The notes: a model not told the origin generated them from the sequence alone. A stretch of 32,235 nt of DNA from JACQHM01 sp964535215 (GCA_964535215.1 CAZHST010000034.1:1-32235); one strand, 5' to 3'. Counted from the stretch's first letter, positions 16,298 to 24,348 are shown. Program-made: numbers and translations.

Positions 16298-17542
16298 CTA
16301 CATGTTATCGATCACGGCCGTGGCGAACTCGGAGCACTTCACCTCCTTCGCCCCCTCCATCAGACGGGCGAGGTCGTAGGTCACCACCTTCTGCTTGATG
16401 GTCCTGGCCATGGCGCTAACAATCAGATCGGCCGCCTCCCGCCAGCCCAGGTGTTCGAACATGGAGACCCCTGAGAGGATCACGGCACCAGGGTTCACCT
16501 TGTCCAGACCGGCGTATTTGGGCGCCGTGCCGTGGGTGGCCTCGAAGAGGGCAAGGGAGTCGCCGATGTTCCCGCTGGGGGCAACGCCCAGACCACCAAT
16601 CTGAGCGGCGATCGCATCGGCCAGGAGGTCGCCGTTCAGGTTCATCGTCGCAATGACCTCATACTCATCGGGCCGGGTCAAGACCTGTTGGAACATGCTA
16701 TCGGTGATCCGATCCTTGATGACGATTTTCCCGTCAGGGATCCTGCCGCCGAATTCCCTGTAAAGCTGGTCCTCGGTGATGGTCACATCGCCGAACTCCT
16801 CTTTGGCCAGGGCGTAGCCCCAGTCCCGGAAGGCTCCCTCGGTAAACTTCATGATGTTCCCCTTGTGGACGAGGGTCACGCTCCTCCGTCCCCGCTGGAT
16901 GGCATACTGGATCGCCTTCCGGATCAACCGTTTCGTCCCGGTGATGCTGATCGGCTTGACCCCAATGCCTGAGTCCTCCCGCATCTTGACACCCATCTCC
17001 CGGGTCAAAAACTCGTAGACCCTCTTTGCCTCCGGGGTCCCCTGCTGCCATTCGATGCCGGCGTAGACATCCTCCGTTGCCTCCCGGAAAATGACCATGT
17101 TCACCTTCTCAGGGTGCTTCACCGGACTTGGCACGCCTTCTATGTACCGGCAGGGCCTGACGCAGGCGTAGAGGTCAAGGTTCTGGCGCAGGGCAACATT
17201 TAAGCTCCTGATCCCTCCCCCGACGGGGGTCGTCAGGGGCCCTTTGATGGCAACCTTGTAATGCTCGATTGCCCTAAGGGTATCCTGGGGAAGCCACTCC
17301 CCGTACCTCTGATAAGCCTTCTCACCGGCGTAGACCTCGAACCAGACGACCCGCCGCTTCCCCCCATAGGCCTTGGCCACGGCGGCGTCAAAGACCCTCA
17401 CGGCGGCCGCCCAGATGTCTACCCCGGTCCCGTCCCCTTCGATAAAGGGGATGATAGGATCCTCAGGGACCACCAAGCCATCCTTGGTCACCTCGATCCG
17501 GCTCCCGTTCTTTGGCGGTGAAAGCTTCTCGAACGTTACCAT
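16298..17542 (-). CDS. icd: Isocitrate dehydrogenase (NADP-dependent)
   Basis: Oxidative decarboxylation of isocitrate to 2-oxoglutarate. The 414 residues align closely with E. coli Icd (416). Ser113 in GGGIRSLNVALRQ is the residue phosphorylated by AceK in E. coli and is conserved. Lys342 and Tyr343 in THGTAPKYAG are the NADP-specifying pair. The frame stays open to 17629, but the ATG at 17542 has GAGG 9 bases upstream and gives the family N-terminus; the extra upstream codons would fall in the leader hairpin. First gene of the TCA operon. No aceK is in the window. Confidence 0.96.
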   Translation of the reverse strand: MVTFEKLSPPKNGSRIEVTKDGLVVPEDPIIPFIEGDGTGVDIWAAAVRVFDAAVAKAYGGKRRVVWFEVYAGEKAYQRYGEWLPQDTLRAIEHYKVAIKGPLTTPVGGGIRSLNVALRQNLDLYACVRPCRYIEGVPSPVKHPEKVNMVIFREATEDVYAGIEWQQGTPEAKRVYEFLTREMGVKMREDSGIGVKPISITGTKRLIRKAIQYAIQRGRRSVTLVHKGNIMKFTEGAFRDWGYALAKEEFGDVTITEDQLYREFGGRIPDGKIVIKDRITDSMFQQVLTRPDEYEVIATMNLNGDLLADAIAAQIGGLGVAPSGNIGDSLALFEATHGTAPKYAGLDKVNPGAVILSGVSMFEHLGWREAADLIVSAMARTIKQKVVTYDLARLMEGAKEVKCSEFATAVIDNM

Positions 17543-17581
17543 ATCGAACCTCACTAGGGAAGAGACCATTGATGAAGAATC

Positions 17582-17620
17582 GCGCTGATACGGGACCTGG
17601 CTGGAGGCCCGAATCAGCGC
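17582..17620 (-). promoter_or_regulatory. Strong leader hairpin upstream of icd
   Basis: GCGCTGAT (17582-17589) and ATCAGCGC (17613-17620) are perfect arms. Inside them a further 4 bp, a bulge and 3 bp close a 6-base loop, about 15 bp in all, broken by one mismatch and one bulge. It sits within the roughly 97-base leader between the promoter and the icd ATG. No T-run follows. Candidate 5' stabiliser, attenuator core or protein-binding site; I could not match it to a known riboswitch. Confidence 0.55.
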
Positions 17621-17645
17621 ATGACACACCCCCGTCTCTTTGTTC

Positions 17646-17674
17646 TAAATAGCACAAGCCCCTAAGGCTGTCAA
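17646..17674 (-). promoter_or_regulatory. Sigma70-type promoter for the TCA operon
   Basis: On the minus strand TTGACA (17669-17674), a 17-base spacer and TATTTA (17646-17651): 6/6 and 4/6 matches. A start near 17639 precedes the leader hairpin. The -35 begins two bases after the T-run of the gltA terminator. Confidence 0.72.
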
Positions 17675-17676
17675 GG

Positions 17677-17724
17677 AAAAAGGGGGCTCTATCCTGGGAA
17701 GAGGCCTTCAGTCGAACCCCCTTT
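17677..17724 (-). terminator. Intrinsic terminator of gltA
   Basis: AAAGGGGG starting in the gltA stop codon (17717-17724) pairs with CCCCCTTT (17679-17686), and T's continue to 17677. The 30-base interior holds a small GAAG/CTTC hairpin. A stem ending in a T-run right after the stop codon is the classic form, though the loop is long. Confidence 0.5.
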
Positions 17725-18856
17725 ATGCCCCCTTGACCCGCCTGGCCTGAAGAGGGATGAAAGGTCGAAGCCTAGGACCCACGTACTCGGCCCTGGGACG
17801 GATCAGTCGGTTGTCAGCATATTGCTCCAGGACCTGAGCCGTCCATCCGGAGATCCGGCTCACGGCAAAGATGGTAGTGTAGAGATCCATAGGGATCCCC
17901 AGGGAATAATAGACTGAAGCGGCGTAGAAATCCACATTGGGGTAAAGGTTCTTCTCTTTCAAGAGCAGCTCCTCAATCCTCCTGGAGATCTCATACCACT
18001 TCAACTCCCCGGCCTTTTCCCCCAACTCCTGGGACATCCTCTTCAAGGGCTTGGCCCTTGGATCCTCTCCCTTGTAGACCCTGTGTCCAAAGCCCATGAC
18101 CCGCCGCTTCTCGGAGAGGGCCTTCATGATATAAGGCTCTACCCTCTCTGGGACCCCGATTTCCAGGAGCATCTCCATGACCTTCGTGTTCGCCCCGCCA
18201 TGCAAGGGGCCCTTCAAGGTGGCGATGGCCGAGGTGATGGCCGAATACATGTCCGACAGGGTTGAGGCCGCCACCCGCACCGAGAAGGTGGAGGCATTGA
18301 ACTCGTGGTCGGCATGGAGGATAAGGCAGACATCAAAGGCCCTAGCGGACAACTCATCGGGGACGGTCCCCTTCAGCATGTAAAGGAAGTTTGCGGCATG
18401 GTTCATGGTGGGATCAGGGGGGATGGGCTCCTTCCCGTTCCTGATCCGATCGTAGGACGCCACGATGGTGGCCATCCTGGCCGTCAGGCGAATGGCCTTT
18501 CGGAGGTTTGCCTCTCGCGAATTGTCGTCCACCTCCGGGTCGTACAGGCCCATGGCCGAGACGGCCGTCCGAAGGGCGTCCATGGGTCCGGCGGTTTTAG
18601 GAAACCCCTCCATCATCGCCAGGACCTCTTGGGGTAAGGCCCGGCTGGAGGCAAGCTGTTCCCGAAGATCGTTCAACTGCTCCTGGGTCGGGAGATCGCC
18701 ATGCCACAGGAGATACACGACCTCCTCAAAGGTCGCGTGCTCAGCGAGATCGTGGATGTCGAACCCTCGGTAGAGAAGCCTCCCTTCCACGCCATCCACC
18801 AAGCTCAGCTCCGTGGTCCCCGCAACAACATCTTCAAGACCTTTGCGGATCATCAT
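17723..18856 (-). CDS. gltA: Citrate synthase
   Basis: Condenses oxaloacetate and acetyl-CoA to citrate. From the ATG at 18856 there are 377 residues, the short bacterial form near 370-380. Catalytic His219 in PLHGGAN, His258 in GFGHRVYK and Asp309 in NVDFYAAS are present, with HADHEFNAS at 181-189. The frame reaches an ATG at 18880, but AAGGAAGG lies 7 bases before 18856, which is preferred; a second ATG follows at once. The 2-methylcitrate synthase family is close; the TCA context favours citrate. The gene ends in its own terminator, separate from icd. Confidence 0.95.
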   Translation of the reverse strand: MMIRKGLEDVVAGTTELSLVDGVEGRLLYRGFDIHDLAEHATFEEVVYLLWHGDLPTQEQLNDLREQLASSRALPQEVLAMMEGFPKTAGPMDALRTAVSAMGLYDPEVDDNSREANLRKAIRLTARMATIVASYDRIRNGKEPIPPDPTMNHAANFLYMLKGTVPDELSARAFDVCLILHADHEFNASTFSVRVAASTLSDMYSAITSAIATLKGPLHGGANTKVMEMLLEIGVPERVEPYIMKALSEKRRVMGFGHRVYKGEDPRAKPLKRMSQELGEKAGELKWYEISRRIEELLLKEKNLYPNVDFYAASVYYSLGIPMDLYTTIFAVSRISGWTAQVLEQYADNRLIRPRAEYVGPRLRPFIPLQARRVKGA

Positions 18857-18920
18857 GACGCTTCCTTCCTTTGACCTCATAGCAAGGGGTGTAGGGTTCT
18901 GCCATGGGGGCTAAAACCGC

Positions 18921-18940
18921 AAAAGAGGGCTTCCCGCCTC
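18921..18940 (-). terminator. Weak terminator-like hairpin after the response regulator
   Basis: In the 91-base gap before gltA, GAGGC and GCCCTC pair with one bulged C around GGGAA, followed on the minus strand by TTTT. It would separate the der-deoB-regulator transcript from gltA. The stem is short. Confidence 0.3.
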
Positions 18941-18947
18941 GCGACTC

Positions 18948-19907
18948 CTAGGGGATCTCCGGATGGATCTCCTGCAAGACGCCGCTTCTGTAAAGGATCC
19001 CGATCCCTTCCAGGGTCTCCAACTCGTCTTGCCCGGCATCCCTGAGGACGGCCATGAGGGGACGACGCCCGTCAAAGAGGCGCAAGAGGGCCCTGAGGTT
19101 GCTATCCAACTCTCCTTGCACCAACTCCTCCCTGACCTTGAAAACCGTCATCAGATCGGGGAGCTGGGTGAGAAGTCGCTTCCGCTCATCCACCCGCCGC
19201 ATCCCTTCGATCATCAGCGCCTGATTGCTTAACAGGACATTTGGCTCAACCGGGGCATGGTAGGGCTCAAAGGAGAATCCCCCCTCGGTCCAGGTGAGGA
19301 GATGGTAGACAGCCGCTTCCCCTCGAAGCCTCCCCACCACCGCGTTGGCGATCTGCCCCTCGCTAAAGAGGAGGTAGCCATGCTCGTCGTCCCGGGTCAA
19401 GGTGAGGACCCCCGATTTCCTATCCGCCTCGATGAGCTGGATCAGATTGACCAGGGAGATATCTGCCAGGCCTCCTGCAATGCCCCGGACCTTTGGGGAG
19501 GCCTTAGGCAGGGATGCCGTTCTCCTCAAGACCGTGCGGATCCGGGCAACAAGCTCCCCCCAGTCGAAAGGTTTTGTGATATAGTCATCGGCTCCGAGGT
19601 TCAAGCCCGTCACCTTATCCTGGATCTTGTCCTTGACGGTCAGGAAGATGATCGGGATCGAGCTGGTCCTGCTGTCGGCTTTCAGCAGCCTGGCAACCTC
19701 GAAACCGTTCAACCAAGGCATCATGATGTCCAGGAGGATGAGGTCGAAGGTTTTAGACCGGACCAGCTCCAAAGCCTCCAACCCGTTCGCGGCCGTTTCC
19801 ACCTCCATCCCTTCCTCCCGGAGCTGGGCTGAGAGCATCTCCAGGACAGTCCGATTGTCATCAACAACCAAGATCCGCTCCCCAGGTGTGAAGCCCTTCT
19901 CCTTCAT
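18948..19907 (-). CDS. Response regulator with receiver and DUF4388 (PATAN) domains
   Basis: Receiver domain at about 11-130: acidic pair in ILVVDDN (Asp16, Asp17), phospho-acceptor Asp60 in LILLDIMMP, Thr90 and Lys112 in YITKPF. A DUF4388 domain spans about 143-215, with GGLADISLVNLIQLIEADRK and the GYLLFSEGQIANA strand. A helical C-terminal part (about 240-319) ends in a winged-helix-like LETLEGIGILYRSGVL. No DNA-binding or enzymatic output domain is recognised. Family members often act in protein-protein signalling. The frame opens at 20093 inside deoB, but the ATG at 19907 has GGAGGAGAGGGG and the usual start. No histidine kinase is adjacent, so its partner is unknown. It follows deoB by 43 bases. 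Confidence 0.88.
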   Translation of the reverse strand: MKEKGFTPGERILVVDDNRTVLEMLSAQLREEGMEVETAANGLEALELVRSKTFDLILLDIMMPWLNGFEVARLLKADSRTSSIPIIFLTVKDKIQDKVTGLNLGADDYITKPFDWGELVARIRTVLRRTASLPKASPKVRGIAGGLADISLVNLIQLIEADRKSGVLTLTRDDEHGYLLFSEGQIANAVVGRLRGEAAVYHLLTWTEGGFSFEPYHAPVEPNVLLSNQALMIEGMRRVDERKRLLTQLPDLMTVFKVREELVQGELDSNLRALLRLFDGRRPLMAVLRDAGQDELETLEGIGILYRSGVLQEIHPEIP

Positions 19908-19950
19908 CCTCGTCCCCTCTCCTCCGATTCCATCCTGGGCCGGGCAAGCG

Positions 19951-21195
19951 TCACCCCACAGCTCTCGGCCAGGCTGGAGCGTTGCCCTGATCAGACCCTC
20001 GACGGCCCCGTTCCGGGTGATGGGAGGATCCTTCAAGATCCTTGAGAAAGCTGTCCCCGCTTTTGAGTCTTCCGACCCGGAAGACTTCAGCAAGCGTCTG
20101 GCCCAAGTCCGCCAGGGTGAGCCTGGTTCCGAGATCCACCGGGTGGATCCTCGGACCTGTGATCAACAGCGGGACATGCTCCCGCGAGTGGTCGGTGCTT
20201 TCCGTGGTCGGATCGTTTCCATGGTCTCCCGTGATGAGGCAGAGGTCGTCTTCCCTTAAATGCGCTTCCAGGTGAGGGACCCTTCTATCAAAGGCTTCTA
20301 AGGCCTGAGCGAAACCTCGGGGATCGTTCCTGTGACCATATAGGGTATCGAAGTCACACAGGTTTAAGAGGATCAAGCCGTCTTCAAGGGCTTCCAGTTC
20401 CTGTATCGCGCACTCCACACCCTCCTCGTTCGAGGCCGTATGGAGGCTTTTGGTCAGACCTCTCCCCGCGAACAAGTCTTCGACCTTACCGATACCCACG
20501 ACAGGGATCCCGGCCTCCTTCAGCCGGTCCAGTAGGGTCTCGCCTGGTGGAGGAAGGGAGAAATCGCGACGCCCTTCTGTACGGTAAAAAGACCCGGGCT
20601 CCCCAGCGAAGGGACGGGCGATGACCCTTGCAACGGCATGCTCACCCTGAAGGAGGGCTCGGGCTTTCAGGCATATCTTGTAAAGCTCCTCCCTGGGAAG
20701 GACCGATTCGTGGGCCGCAACTTGGAAGACACTATCGGCTGATGTGTAGACGATGGGCCTCCCGGTTTTGAGATGCTCCACACCAAGCTGCTTGATGATC
20801 TCTGTCCCAGAAGCCGGGATGTTTCCAAGGATTCCTCGGCCGATGGAAGCTTCAAAGGCCTTGATGATTTCTTCAGGGAACCCTTGAGGATAGGTTGGGA
20901 AAAGTTTTGATAAAATTAGACCCATAAGCTCCCAATGGCCGGCAATTGAATCCTTGGCTGGTGAACGAGCAGCCATCCTCCCATACGCCCCCCGAGGCCT
21001 GGGATGGGGAGGAACCCCTAGAATCTCGGCCGTATGGCCTAGACCAAGGCTTTCCAGGTGAGGAAGGGAAAGCCCACCGACCGCCCGGGCGAGGTTGCCT
21101 AACGTATGGCTTCCTTCATCCCCGTAAACAGCTGCGTCAGGCAGGGCCCCGATCCCTACCCCGTCCAGCACGATGACAAGAACCCTCAAGCCCAT
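19951..21195 (-). CDS. deoB: Phosphopentomutase
   Basis: Interconverts (deoxy)ribose 1- and 5-phosphates for nucleoside salvage; alkaline-phosphatase superfamily. Metal ligands are recognisable: Asp11 in VLDGVGIG, then FDTLYGHRND and ITGDHGNDPT with TDHSREH. The nucleophile motif is KDSIAGHWE, so Ser83 stands where the family normally has Thr. The 414 residues exceed the common 390-407 by a C-terminal tail of about 25 after GDSFLKDL, rich in Gly, Arg and Pro. The ATG overlaps the der stop by one base (TGATG), with AGGGGAAAGGG upstream, so the two are coupled. Confidence 0.94.
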   Translation of the reverse strand: MGLRVLVIVLDGVGIGALPDAAVYGDEGSHTLGNLARAVGGLSLPHLESLGLGHTAEILGVPPHPRPRGAYGRMAARSPAKDSIAGHWELMGLILSKLFPTYPQGFPEEIIKAFEASIGRGILGNIPASGTEIIKQLGVEHLKTGRPIVYTSADSVFQVAAHESVLPREELYKICLKARALLQGEHAVARVIARPFAGEPGSFYRTEGRRDFSLPPPGETLLDRLKEAGIPVVGIGKVEDLFAGRGLTKSLHTASNEEGVECAIQELEALEDGLILLNLCDFDTLYGHRNDPRGFAQALEAFDRRVPHLEAHLREDDLCLITGDHGNDPTTESTDHSREHVPLLITGPRIHPVDLGTRLTLADLGQTLAEVFRVGRLKSGDSFLKDLEGSSHHPERGRRGSDQGNAPAWPRAVG

Positions 21196-22505
21196 CAGCC
21201 CTTTCCCCTCTCCCGGAAGATCAACCGGAGGGGAACCCCTCGGAACCCATAGGTTTCCCGCAGGCGATTTTCCAGGTATCGCCGGTAGGAGAAATGGACG
21301 CTGGGGGCCCCGGAGATAAAGAAGAGAAAGGTCGGGGGCGGTCCTTTTGTTTGAGTAACGAAATGGATCTTCACCCTTCTCCCCCTGAAAGGAGGTGGAG
21401 GGACTTTGGCCACCACCTCGCCGATGAACGTGTTTAGCTCAGGGGTCGGGATCCGCTTCCGCCTTTCGGCGTTCACAGCGTCCACCACGTCCAAACAGTG
21501 CATCACCTGGAAACCGGTTTTGGCCGAAGCAAGCACGAGAGGGGCATAGTCAAGATACCTTGTGCGATCTCTGGCGGCAAGGACAAACTCGTTGGCAAGC
21601 TCCTCCTTAACGAGGTCCCACTTGTTGGCAACAAGGACGATGCCGCATCCGGCCTCGTGGGCGATCCCCGCGATTTTGGTGTCCTGGGCCGTCACCCCCT
21701 GGGAGGCGTCGATGATGACCAAGGCCACATCAGCCCGTTCTACCCGTCGCCTCGCCCTGAGGATGCAATACCGTTCAAGATCGGTCACCCGACCGGGGGC
21801 CCTGATCCCGGCCGTGTCGATCAACAAGTAAGGTTTAGCGCGGTACACGAAGGGGGTATCCACAGCATCCCTTGTCGTTCCTGGGAGATCATCCACGATG
21901 ACCCGCTCCTCCCCCAGGATCCGGTTGACGAAAGAGGATTTCCCAACGTTCGGCCGTCCGATCACCGCCACCGTCACAGGGTTCTCTTGTACCGATTCTA
22001 CGGGAGAAGGGACGGCCGCTACCACTCGATCCATCAACTCGCCGATCCCAAGGCCTTGCTCTGCGGAAACCGGGAAGAGCTCCTCAAAGCCGAGCCGGTA
22101 GAATTCAAGGGCCAGCGTTTCACCCTTCTTTCCCTCGGCCTTATTGGCCACCAGAAAGACGGGCTTGGTCGCCTTCTGGCGTAAAATCCTGGCAATCTCC
22201 GCATCCGCCGGCGTCAACCCCTCCTTGACATCCACGACGAAGAGAACCAGCGAAGCCTCCTGGAGGGCCAACTCGGCCTGCCGCCTCACCGCCTCCACCA
22301 ACCCCTCCCTGGCCGAGGGTTCGTATCCCCCGGTATCGACAACGGTATAGGCCTGCCCTTTCCAGACCGCCTCCGCATAGTTCCTGTCCCTCGTCACCCC
22401 CGGTTGATCATGGACGATTGCCCTTCTCCCCCCGACCAATCGGTTAAAGAGGGTCGATTTCCCGACATTAGGCCGGCCGATGATGGCAATGATGGGCTTA
22501 GTCAT
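21195..22505 (-). CDS. der: Ribosome biogenesis GTPase Der (EngA)
   Basis: Tandem-GTPase factor for assembly of the 50S subunit. There are two G domains, each with GRPNVGKS (first at 10-17), switch regions PGVTRD and PGTTRDA, and DTGGY/DTAGI, followed by a C-terminal KH-like domain with the GRRVKIHF block. The first domain's G4 motif reads NKAE rather than NKxD; the second is NKWD. The ATG at 22505 gives 436 residues, the same as B. subtilis Der, with AGGAT upstream. An in-frame start at 22535 adds ten unlikely residues. First gene of der-deoB-regulator. Confidence 0.96.
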   Translation of the reverse strand: MTKPIIAIIGRPNVGKSTLFNRLVGGRRAIVHDQPGVTRDRNYAEAVWKGQAYTVVDTGGYEPSAREGLVEAVRRQAELALQEASLVLFVVDVKEGLTPADAEIARILRQKATKPVFLVANKAEGKKGETLALEFYRLGFEELFPVSAEQGLGIGELMDRVVAAVPSPVESVQENPVTVAVIGRPNVGKSSFVNRILGEERVIVDDLPGTTRDAVDTPFVYRAKPYLLIDTAGIRAPGRVTDLERYCILRARRRVERADVALVIIDASQGVTAQDTKIAGIAHEAGCGIVLVANKWDLVKEELANEFVLAARDRTRYLDYAPLVLASAKTGFQVMHCLDVVDAVNAERRKRIPTPELNTFIGEVVAKVPPPPFRGRRVKIHFVTQTKGPPPTFLFFISGAPSVHFSYRRYLENRLRETYGFRGVPLRLIFRERGKG

Positions 22506-22671
22506 TTGATCCTGGAGAGGAGGAGCTCGAAACATCCCTTTGATTTTTTAACACATTTTCCATGAGCGTGCAATCAGCGAGGTGCTTTCTCCTTGACGCG
22601 GGCTACGGTTCTGTAAGAGGATTGAATCAGGCAGCCATGGAGCTTTTACCATCCGAGGGGAGGACTCAAGA
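22506..22671. other. Divergent intergenic region between der and eda
   Basis: The 166 bases must hold start signals for both directions. A strong GGGGAGG (22657-22663) serves eda. Promoter boxes are poor: TTGACG (22593-22598) has only TAAGAG 15 bases downstream on the plus strand. On the minus strand TTGCAC and TAAAAA, 17 apart, are weak. No dyad operator was recognised. Confidence 0.4.
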
Positions 22672-23343
22672 ATGCAGAAGGGGGAGATCCTGGAGCGGAT
22701 AGACCGCCTTCGCCTGATAGCGGTCATCCGGACAAAGAGTGCCGAGCAGGGTTTAAAAACGGCCAGAGCCCTCACAGAAGCTGGCATCCGGCTCCTCGAA
22801 ATCACCTTCACCATCCCAGGGGCTTTGGAGGTCATCAGCGAGCTTCAAAAGGATCTCAAGGGGGAGGTCACCCTCGGGGCTGGTTCCATCCTTGAAGTCG
22901 AGCAAGCCCGCAGGGCGATCCAGGCGGGGGCCCGATTCCTCGTCTCCCCTCTGCTTCAACCGGACCTGGTCCCGCCTTGTCAGGAGGCCGGGGTGGTCGT
23001 TGTCATGGGGGGCCTCTCGCCTACGGAGATCCTGGCCGCCCGCCGAGCGGGGGCTGATCTGGTCAAGGTTTTCCCCGTAGACGCTGTTGGGGGACTCCGG
23101 TACATCCAAGGTGTCCTCGCTCCCCTCCCCAACCTCCCCCTTCTGGTTTCTGGAGGGGTTACCTTTGAAAACTTCCTAGAGTACTTGAAGGTAGGTGTCC
23201 GAGCCGTCGCCCTGGGGAGCGATCTTATGCCGACCCGGTTGATCGAAGGAGGAGCCTACCATGCCCTGACGGAGCACGCTCGGCGCTTCGTCGAAACCCT
23301 GAATCGTGCAAAGCTGCCTTCGGCCTCACACCAGCGGGGTTAG
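22672..23343 (+). CDS. eda: 2-dehydro-3-deoxy-phosphogluconate aldolase (KDPG aldolase)
   Basis: Splits KDPG into pyruvate and glyceraldehyde 3-phosphate. The 223 residues are normal. Arg20 (AVIR), Glu43 in LLEITFT, GAGSIL at 69-74, and Schiff-base Lys132 in ADLVKVFPVDAVGG are the active site. The usual PG-x-x-TPxE is GGLSPTE here. Directly followed by kdgK (6 bases), so the pair would take 2-keto-3-deoxygluconate to C3 units. The related KDPGal aldolase (DgoA) cannot be excluded by sequence alone. Confidence 0.93.
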   Translation: MQKGEILERIDRLRLIAVIRTKSAEQGLKTARALTEAGIRLLEITFTIPGALEVISELQKDLKGEVTLGAGSILEVEQARRAIQAGARFLVSPLLQPDLVPPCQEAGVVVVMGGLSPTEILAARRAGADLVKVFPVDAVGGLRYIQGVLAPLPNLPLLVSGGVTFENFLEYLKVGVRAVALGSDLMPTRLIEGGAYHALTEHARRFVETLNRAKLPSASHQRG

Positions 23344-23349
23344 GGAAAG

Positions 23350-24348
23350 ATGGATATCGTCTCCATTGGCGAGTGTATGGTCGAGTTCTTTTGCGAAGGG
23401 GATCTCTCCGACGCCACAACCTTCACGAAGACCTTTGGCGGGGACACCATGAACCTCCTGGTGGCTGCCAGCCGTCTCGGGGCAAGAACTGGTTATATCA
23501 CCCGGGTCGGGCAGGATCCCTTCGCCCCTTTTCTGCTCAAATCCTGGCAAAAGGAAGGGATCGACACCTCCCGGGTCAAACTCGTGGAGGGGTTTAACGG
23601 CCTCTACTTCATCTCGATCCTGCCCGGTGGCGAGCGGGCGTTTACCTATTACCGTAGAGGGAGTGCAGCAAGCACCCTTGAGCCAAGCGATCTGGACCCC
23701 ACCTATATCGCCTCGGCGAAAATCCTCCATCTTTCCGGCATCACCCAGGCCCTCTCCCCAAGTTGCCAGGCGACAGCCCTCGCGGCGGCCAAGGTCGCCA
23801 AGGCCTCGGGAGGAATCGTCTCCTACGATCCCAATTTTCGACCGAGGCTCTGGTCCGTCGAGGAGGCGCGCCGCGGGTTAGCCGAACTCTTGCCTTACAT
23901 TGATGTCATCCTCCCCAGTGCGCCGGAAGAGGTGACCCACCTCCTGGGGGCCTCCTCGCCAGAAGAGGCCATCGAGACCCTTTGGGCCCAGGGTGTCCAG
24001 ACGGTGCTGGTAAAGCTGGGCCGGGAAGGTTGCCTCGTCGGGGCTGGCGGGACCATGACCCATGTGCCGGCCTACTCACCCGAATCCGTGGTTGACAGCA
24101 CCGGGGCCGGCGACGCCTTCGACGGTGCCTTCCTCTACGGGATGCTCCAAGGGTACTCGCCTCCCCAGGCGGCCAGGCTCGGGGCGATCACGGCTGGCCT
24201 AAAGCTTCGGGGACGAGGCGCCATCGCCAGCCTTCCGACCCGGGAGGAGGTCTACAGGATCTTTGCCCCCTCGGCCGAAGGTTTCAAGGAAGGGCTTCCT
24301 AAAATAGGGATCTTTAGGGAAGGTCCCGAAGGAACTGGCTCCAGATGA
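23350..24348 (+). CDS. kdgK: 2-keto-3-deoxygluconate kinase (PfkB family)
   Basis: Phosphorylates KDG to KDPG, feeding the aldolase in front of it. The 332 residues have the ribokinase fold. FGGDTMN near 29-35 and TYYRRGSAAS at 99-108 contact substrate; SYDPNFRPRLW is typical of KDG kinases; DSTGAGDAFDGAF at 249-261 holds the catalytic base Asp255. The Shine-Dalgarno AGGGA lies between eda and this ATG. The last 35 bases overlap the 3' end of the converging antiporter gene. 2-dehydro-3-deoxygalactonokinase or another PfkB sugar kinase is the alternative, but the aldolase partner supports KDG. Confidence 0.88.
   Translation: MDIVSIGECMVEFFCEGDLSDATTFTKTFGGDTMNLLVAASRLGARTGYITRVGQDPFAPFLLKSWQKEGIDTSRVKLVEGFNGLYFISILPGGERAFTYYRRGSAASTLEPSDLDPTYIASAKILHLSGITQALSPSCQATALAAAKVAKASGGIVSYDPNFRPRLWSVEEARRGLAELLPYIDVILPSAPEEVTHLLGASSPEEAIETLWAQGVQTVLVKLGREGCLVGAGGTMTHVPAYSPESVVDSTGAGDAFDGAFLYGMLQGYSPPQAARLGAITAGLKLRGRGAIASLPTREEVYRIFAPSAEGFKEGLPKIGIFREGPEGTGSR

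Noticed and set aside
16298..17542. AceK-type phospho-control of Icd at Ser113
   Set aside because: Ser113 is conserved for substrate binding in the whole family; no aceK, aceA or aceB is in the window, so regulation by phosphorylation cannot be claimed.
18876..18881. Extended -10 (TGCTATGAG) promoter for gltA
   Set aside because: TATGAG matches 4 of 6 and the -35 region (TGGCAG) is poor; it would place the start almost on the Shine-Dalgarno.
22084..22160. Altered G4 motif (NKAE) in the first GTPase domain of Der
   Set aside because: The rest of the domain is intact and Glu for Asp is a mild change; I consider it natural variation, not loss of function.
2..22505. Horizontally acquired or mobile segment
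   Set aside because: Base composition, gene families and operon structure are uniform; no transposase, integrase, tRNA or flanking repeats were seen.
22593..22619. Promoter for eda from TTGACG
   Set aside because: The best -10 (TAAGAG) matches 3 of 6 at a 15-base spacing; too weak to call.
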